64,000 nucleotides of DNA from positions 75,097,554-75,161,553 of the forward strand of contig OX485803.1 in the NCBI GenBank assembly GCA_950295325.1, written 5' to 3'. This document shows positions 57,889 to 64,000 of this stretch, piece by piece. The stretch comes from Polytrichum commune (taxonomy: Eukaryota; Streptophyta; Polytrichopsida; Polytrichales; Polytrichaceae). A model generated the notes under the pieces. That model worked only from the letters and a program-made list of their open reading frames with translations, had not been told where the DNA came from and did not search any database. Within the stretch, counting starts at the first letter, position 1; every line of letters starts with the position of its first letter. Both the position numbers and the translations under genes were made by a program.

Positions 57889-58115
57889 TTTTGGATCTAA
57901 GCAATTCTACTGTAATCTACAGATTATGCACAGAGACAACACTTATACAAAGATGGAATGTATTACACAAAAGATGATTAACAACTGCAACAGGGCAGCA
58001 ATATATAGTCTACAATACTCTACTTAGTGACTGTCAATGAACTAACCTGTGTAGACTAATTCTGTGCTAATACTAATCCTAAACTAAACCTGTTCTGAAA
58101 CTAACTAATCCAAAA
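57889..58115 (-). repeat. 5' LTR of the copia element (227 bp)
   Basis: Identical by eye to 52587-52813. Adjoins the PBS on its inner side and the GATTC duplication on its outer side. Confidence 0.93.
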
Positions 58116-58440
58116 GATTCCGTGTCGCGGAGGCTGTTCAATGCAGAACTACAGCATTCCTGTGACTATGATCATCAGGGGGCTCTGCGCCTGCAGCAGG
58201 AGGATTATTCTCATACTGATGCAATAATTTGTCCTGCTCACTGTACACATGCCTGCAACACGTACCAGCTGGTGATGCAGCCGGGATTAAGCAATGCTGC
58301 ACCTTGGGGTTGCGTTGATCGCCGTCTCCGACTCCATGTCGATCTCCGGATCACGACATTCGATCGACGGCCGAACTGGTCCAGACTCACGGATGGCTCG
58401 ACTTGTAATTGCTTGTTTGCTTGCTAAAACTACAGATCGA
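58116..58440 (-). pseudogene. Open frame of unknown gene, left-hand part across the copia insertion
   Basis: The minus-strand frame from about 58355 reads NPKVQHCLIPAASPAG and HVYSEQDKLLHQYENNPP before a TGA near 58147, then continues in the same frame through the insertion site. GC-rich and exon-like, but no domain recognised and no start or splice model fixed. Confidence 0.28.
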
Positions 58441-58930
58441 CTGACCCAAGGATTCTTAATCCTTGTGCGAAAATTTGAGGGTTCTTTTTGTTTTCGTTTT
58501 TTTTCCTGCCTTCCATGGGAATAATAATCATGGTGGTATCATTCTTAGTCGAGCGAGAGATGGATCTCCGAGACGTAAGATGGTGGGCGTTGGCAACGTC
58601 GAAGCCTTTCGGCAAAGCTGCATGGCAACATACCAGCCTTTGGTGCCAAGGGTTCGTGGCACTCACAAGGTAGACTTGCCTTATTCGGTCACTCGTCTAA
58701 AAGGGACACCATTACGATATTTGAGTGGTGTATGATTAGGTGTGGATCCAAGAATGGATACCAAACAAACACGTGTTCAAAAGGGACTGGACAACGTGCT
58801 CAAATGTGATAACCATTATGGACTGAGCAGTCAACATAATTGGGGGGATTTTATAGAGTATGACCACTTAAGAAATGAGAGCATGAGAATATTCACTTTT
58901 ATGATGGATTTAGGGTTTATATGAGTTTTG
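58441..58930. other. Intergenic sequence
   Basis: No gene recognised. Short plus-strand frames have no domain. Confidence 0.3.
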
Positions 58931-59294
58931 AAAATTATGAGGAAAGTGGCTACGATCTAAGTCAATTTGGATTTGCTACCCATTTTCATGTCCAAATCGC
59001 TCGTTTCGTATGCTGAGAGAAGTGGGCTAGTTGAAAAAAGTAACCATTTGAGACCCATCTACCTTTGTGAATCATGTGATGAGTTGGGTGGGGATGGGGG
59101 TGAAAAGGTTGGGAGTAAATTCCTTTTTTATAAACTTAGCAAATATAATCCCATAATTACCCGTAAGGTAGATGTGTCTTAAATGGACCTTCCTTTCTCC
59201 AACTAGCCCACTTCTCCTAGGATATGAAGCAAGCAATTAGGATGAGATGGTTAGTTAATCCGACCTTAGGCCGTAGCCACTTTCCTCATGATTT
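58931..59294. repeat. Long terminal-inverted-repeat (MULE-like) MITE
   Basis: The left end AATTATGAGGAAAGTGGCTA and the right end TAGCCACTTTCCTCATGATT match as inverted repeats. Matching continues inward for about 140 bp (AGAAGTGGGCTAGTTG with CAACTAGCCCACTTCTC; CATCTACCTT with AAGGTAGATG). The centre is about 90 bp. No coding capacity. No clean 9-bp target duplication seen. Confidence 0.68.
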
Positions 59295-59449
59295 GGGGAG
59301 CTCGTATGAATATCTTATTCAACACTGAAGTGAGCTTTCTTGTGCTCATGAAAAGGGCATATAAATGCCTCCCACTTATGTTGACTATTGAGCCTAGGAT
59401 GGTTATCATACTTTGAGCACAAAAGTATGATCTCTTTTAAGAACATATC

Positions 59450-59560
59450 TTTTTGGTACTCGTTCATGGAGCCACACCAGACCACATACCTCTCAATATA
59501 TAGGTGTCCGATTAAGATAAGTATTGGAATTATGCATGTTTACCTTAGATGATAAGCGTT
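59450..59560. repeat. Dispersed repeat family D, copy 3
   Basis: GGAGCCACACCAGACCACAT and following bases match the copy at 1-120. Confidence 0.42.
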
Positions 59561-60375
59561 TTTTGATTTTGAGATTAATGTCATGTGTCATTCTTTTATT
59601 GTCGGAACCTCTACAAAACCCCATGTGGCATCTCAAAAAATTTGCATTTTGGCATCAAAGGTCAAACATGCATAACACGTATAGTGTAAAAAAGATCCAT
59701 AAATACTACAGTTGACAAGCCTATTAGTACAGTTATTTTCAAGATGGTTAGGATGTGCAATAAATGAGAAAACAATGGACTAGTCAAATTTGTACAAATC
59801 CAATGACATGAAAATGTTGAGATCCTAGTAATGAGATGAACGTGAGTAAACCTTACTTTGTGGCAAATTTTCAAAGAGCATGTATTGGATCCTCTTGAGC
59901 ATTACAGGTGTCACATCTAAAAGTTTGGATCCCACTCTAGACATGAGCACTAACTTTTGGATATCCCAAACCAATGAACTATTATGCATGCAGAAGTCAT
60001 TATATTATTAACATAGTATTTGTGAAAATGTCACATTCACATGCGACGTTTTTATTTAAGGCCAACTCAATTTCTAGTCTTGTGAAATGCACTTGAATTT
60101 TGGAAAAAGTTGTCGTTGGCAAAAACTTGTGTTGTTGGCAAAAGTTGTCTCCAAAGACCAATTAAAGCCAACCTTCCTTGCATTTGAGAAAACAACATAT
60201 ATGATAATTTTATGTGCCATGTGACATTTTCATGAATACCATGTTTAATGAGCTTAGAGCGCGAAAGGCTCGCTTTCCATATATGGGAGCTTAGTCACTC
60301 AGTTGAGACCACATTAGGGGGAAAAACATGTTGAGAAAAACATGTTAAGAGGTACCAACTCGAAGAAGCTAGAGG
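59561..60375. other. AT-rich intergenic sequence
   Basis: No gene or transposon domain seen. Confidence 0.3.
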
Positions 60376-60750
60376 TACACTAGTAAATATTGTTGTTGGT
60401 GTCATATGATATTGTATGTCATTGTGGTAACTTTTCTAATGACACTTCTTATGGATAAGTTTACAAATACTGTCATCCCAACTTACTTTAGGTCATCCAC
60501 TTTCGATATTTTCTGCATCCTAACATTCATGTAATGAAGTATTGTCATGAATGATTAAAATTTGGATGAAAATCACTTGGTAAGTGACAATAATTGTATC
60601 AATGTAAATGTATGACGTCCGAACTCTTTAACAAGGGATGGAAAGTAATGTTAGGTTTGCATTTAGTGTTGGTGGCACTACATGTGTGGTTTACGATTAG
60701 TATGAGCAAGACAAATAGAATTGGTGACACTAAATACAGTATTTAGTCTA
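60376..60750. repeat. MITE family A, copy 4
   Basis: Same orientation as 31216-31588. Begins TACACTAGTAAATATTG and ends GTGACACTAAATACAGTATT TAGTCTA. Shares AAAATTTGGATGAAAATCAC and TTGGTAAGTGACAATAATTG with copy 1. Confidence 0.65.
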
Positions 60751-62142
60751 GAGGGTTGGTAGCAGGGCTTAGTGCGGTTAAAAAGGGTGGTGGTCCACAA
60801 GCCGTGAAGTGGTTAGTTTGGGGGTTGGTCACTACCACAACAACAAACAAAAAGGGCGGCCTTTGAGGGAAAGTGTTCAAAAATGGGGGAAAAGTGTTAG
60901 TTTCAAGAGATTCAAGCAAAGAATTGAAATATTCCAAGTCTAGATGATTCTTTAAAGGTGTCACGGCTATGAAGATGGAAATGTTCCCTCCGATGCTCAA
61001 CACAATTTAGAACACTCAACGATTTAATAGCAAGGAATCAAGAAGAGGACAATGATCTTTTTGGGTAGAATCTCAATGGAAATCTGAATGAATTTGTGCC
61101 GTAATTCAAGAATATGAAGGATAAGACGTCACAACCGAATGGCAGGCTCATGTGAGCAGTCTAGCATATTTGCATTTCACAAAGGGATGTTCACTAAATC
61201 CTTGGCGGCCAATTCCTTTTGTGGACATATAGCAATTCCTATGGGTTGAATAATGTTATGTGTTTGAAAAAGGATTGTTGTTTGGATAAGACATGTGTGT
61301 CTTAAGTAACTAAATGCAATTATTACAAAAGTGCTAAAATACACCCTAACCTCCCTAATATCATGCATGTGGCAACCAAAGTGCACGTGATATTGAGGTA
61401 TGCAGTGTTGACATGGATGCTTGATGATAGAGAATTTGTGTAGCATGTGACATTATGGAATAACACAAAGTCAACATTGCAATAATGACAATGTGGTGCA
61501 TGCGAGTGGGTGGTTTGAATTCTTTGGTGGATTCATGCAACGGCATAATTAAAATATATGGCATGCAAAATGTGACGACAAGGAGAGATTTAATTGAGCA
61601 CCACCGTACCCTAGAGTTTTAGGATATAAAAGAGGGAGTGACATTACAGAGGGTGACATTACAAAGGTTAGGGTGTACTAGCATGTTTTGTGGGCCCACG
61701 GTGAGTAGGAAGCAAAATGCAAGGCGCACATGTTCCATGCTTCTCACACTTTCATGTTAAATGTGGACTAACATGGAAACCATGTGTGAGAAATGTAACT
61801 CACACTTGTAAGTAGAGCCGTGTGGGGCCCAAAGGCTCAATGAGATACGGTTCCTAACCCATGAGTAAGAATGGTGTTCACAAAAAATACAACTCGTAAA
61901 GTTATCATCACGTGGAATAAATCAAACACAGACTTGTGGGAATAGGGTTTCATGGGACCTCTACATGGTCACCATGCATCTCAAGCCACATTGGCCAGCC
62001 AAGGATTTGTAAGCATATTATCATGACAAATCAAAGTTGTGCCAAATGTTGGTATTTTGATTCTCTTCTTGGAAAAGTGCTCCCTCAATTGAAAATAATA
62101 ATCCTCATTGGAGACCTTTCTCCTGTTCAATGAACGCAGAGA
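60751..62142. other. Intergenic sequence
   Basis: No gene recognised. GAGTGACATTACA and GGGTGACATTACA form a short direct repeat at about 61635-61663. Confidence 0.3.
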
Positions 62143-62325
62143 ACTGGCTGCTAGTTGTAAATGAACCGGTTGAGTTTGCGGGATAATGAGTTGAAATTCA
62201 AGACTTCAGGAATTGTACCTAACAATCTAGAGAAATGTAGAGAGAATACTTCAAATATTAAAGAAAATTTGAAAGATGTCCACATGCAGTCAGTTGTATT
62301 TAGAAACACTAGGGTACTGAGGTTT
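62143..62325. repeat. Repeat family C, single arm
   Basis: AGAGAACTGGCTGCTAGTTG, AAATGAACCGGTTGAG and GATGTCCACATGCAGTC align with the arm at 36340-36528. Confidence 0.5.
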
Positions 62326-63431
62326 TGAAGTAACATCTTTTTTTGGTGACACTTATTTCTAATATTCAAGTTGTCGACAAGTGAGTGCAATGGTGCCATC
62401 AAGTAAGTCATTGTTAAAACGGATTAATCATATGTGGCATTACGTTGGAAATAGCAAAGGAGGCATAACACCTTATGTTGCATCATGGATAACCGTGATC
62501 AACATTAGGCCAACAGGCTCACATTCATGCCGGTACTTCGACAAAGGAGTTGTTTTTTCTTTTCTTTTTATAAAATAACACCACTTTAGCCATTCCTATT
62601 CATAATGGTGTAAGAAGGATGCAAGAACAATTTTAGAAGTGCTCCGACTTTGGCAATCACATTGGCTAATTGCAGATTTATCCACTAACAAAGCAATGGA
62701 AGAAGTGATCCACCACACCTTCATTTAATAGAAGATCCTCACCCGCATTAAGGTTGGTTTGGGGTGATTATCACTTAGCAATCCAACATTAATAGACCCC
62801 CCTCCCCCCCCCCCAAAAGGATACTAAAAGGCTCTTTCCTTAAGACAAATTTATGAATTTTTGTTGGTTTCATACGAATTTATTATTTTCGTTAAATTCT
62901 TTCTATAGACTTTGTATAGATTTTTTAATTTGTGATTTTTTTTTGAAATTTTTCCAAGCTACTTAACCTTCTTGAAATAGCAAAAGTTTTTGAAAGCGAC
63001 ACCTTGAAGCCTCAATATCTTAGGATCTCAACTAATTATGTCCAAAACTCGCCCTGGGCACTTCTCCCTTTGTAATGAAACATTTTTGTGCATAAGCATG
63101 AACAAGCGCAAACTTGAAATCAAAAAATAGTCATCCCCCTAGAATAGTAAATGTGATGTTTAAGATTTTGATTATTTCTCTTACTTTTCACTTTCCAACA
63201 TAGCCCACTAACCTTCACCCCTTGCACTTGTATCCCTTGCTTGGTTCATGCCGAACCACATTCCACCTCAGTGATGAATTTACCACCAATAATATTTTTG
63301 TGACCATCTTGAGAAGTCTGGATTCAACAAAGTGGGACAGCATGATAATTGTTACCGTATTAGTTTAAAGTATAAAGTTTAATAAACTATAAAGTAATAT
63401 TATGAGAGTTACCATAAAAGTTTCATAATAA
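62326..63431. other. AT-rich intergenic sequence
   Basis: Holds a C-rich run near 62795-62815. No gene recognised. Confidence 0.3.
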
Positions 63432-63640
63432 GGGCCGGTTTACGCTACGGTGGAGAAGGCCTCCGGTCGGTCAAGAATGCTTGGCCAAGACATGGTTATA
63501 TGAGGCAAATGATGGATGTGCCGGAGAAGAATTAAAGGCAATAAAATATTTCTTAAGGAGTCTTGACCGGTTGAAGTCTAAACACCTAGAGGAGAAGTCC
63601 ACCGGAGAAGTCCACCGGTGAAGAGAAGTTCACCTAATGG
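63432..63640. mobile_element. Second, rearranged copy of the Harbinger-like MITE (left end)
   Basis: About 120 bp from GGGCCGGTTTACGCTACGGT onward are nearly identical to 31791-31910, preceded by TAA. After AAATATTTCTTA the sequence departs from the first copy and contains several CACCGG/AGAAGTCC words. The right end was not found in the window. Confidence 0.68.
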
Positions 63641-64000
63641 TGAAGATTTTTTGTGATAAAAAACCATAATTCTCTACATTCACATTGTATCAAAAGATTT
63701 CAACAAGAATTGTGTAATATAATGTTCAATTTTATTCAAAAGATAATGAAAATTGCCAAATTGCCAATTGTCAAGTTTGGCCCATGTAGGAAATAAATGT
63801 CTCCTTGGGTGTTTAAGAATGAAGAGGGGAAAACCCATACACATTGGACAAAGCACTACTCTTTGGTATTATTTAAGACATGTTCTCCTCGTAATCATCC
63901 TCATCAATTTCTCTCTTCTTATCTTTGATCTTCAATCCTGGATAAACGAAGAAGAGAGATTTTATGCTCTCTTATGATCTTTATGGTTTTGAAGTATTTT
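63641..64000. other. AT-rich sequence to window end
   Basis: No gene recognised. The short frame at 63753-63977 has no domain. Confidence 0.3.

Larger units (their letters stand above)
52587..58115 (-). mobile_element. Ty1/copia LTR retrotransposon, very young, copia/GalEa-like priming
   Basis: Two 227-bp LTRs are identical by eye. A 5-bp target duplication GATTC flanks them (52582-52586 and 58116-58120). The minus strand codes gag, protease, integrase, reverse transcriptase and RNase H in copia order. The LTRs start TTTTGGAT and end ATCCAAAA rather than TG...CA. The PBS reads GGTTATGGGCC, matching the anticodon arm of initiator Met tRNA. A solo LTR of another element is nested at 52974-53275. 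The coding frame is shifted twice, so this copy is probably not autonomous. Confidence 0.95.

Overview
The window is nuclear DNA of a land plant. It carries spliced genes with short GT-AG introns, separated by long AT-rich stretches packed with retrotransposons, MITEs and other repeats. Two genes point to a plant that still makes centriole-based flagella in its sperm (a bryophyte, lycophyte, fern or early seed plant; this is inference). One is a protein with SFI1-type centrin-binding repeats, a coiled coil and kelch repeats. The other is an IQ-motif protein resembling SPATA17. A plastid zeta-carotene isomerase gene and a plastid-type phosphoglycerate mutase gene confirm a photosynthetic eukaryote.

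Layout. 1-6752 (+): 3' part of the SFI1/kelch gene, cut by the window edge. 7309-14909 (-): complete 13-exon F-box/LRR gene (938 codons plus stop; every splice phase agrees), with its promoter side near 16.3-16.9 kb. 17.36-17.75 kb: fold-back element. 19263-24760 (-): decayed Ty3/gypsy chromovirus with two LTRs and an initiator-Met PBS. 25.6-26.1 kb: hAT transposase relic. 27833-30305 (-): 7-exon cofactor-dependent phosphoglycerate mutase. 31-44.7 kb: a repeat sea with a Harbinger-like MITE that contains a complete tRNA-derived SINE, a second SINE head, a broken HUH/Rep-like endonuclease gene, degenerate tandem repeats, a duplicated segment and several inverted-repeat families. 44.7-46.1 kb: a roughly 360-bp tandem array leading into the zeta-carotene isomerase gene (46987-49609, +). 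51106-51561 (-): IQ-motif gene with a 413-bp MITE 41 bp upstream of its start. 52587-58115 (-): a very young Ty1/copia element with identical LTRs and a solo LTR of another copia element nested inside its pol gene. 58.1-64 kb: more dispersed repeats, no gene recognised.

The host genes are unrelated housekeeping or structural genes and form no pathway together. The most unusual items are the copia element, whose primer-binding site matches the anticodon arm of initiator tRNA (the half-tRNA priming mode known from Drosophila copia) and whose LTRs lack TG...CA ends; the HUH/Rep-like endonuclease relic; the SFI1-plus-kelch architecture; and the nested SINE-in-MITE and LTR-in-LTR-element insertions. 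No CRISPR, rRNA or intact tRNA gene was seen.
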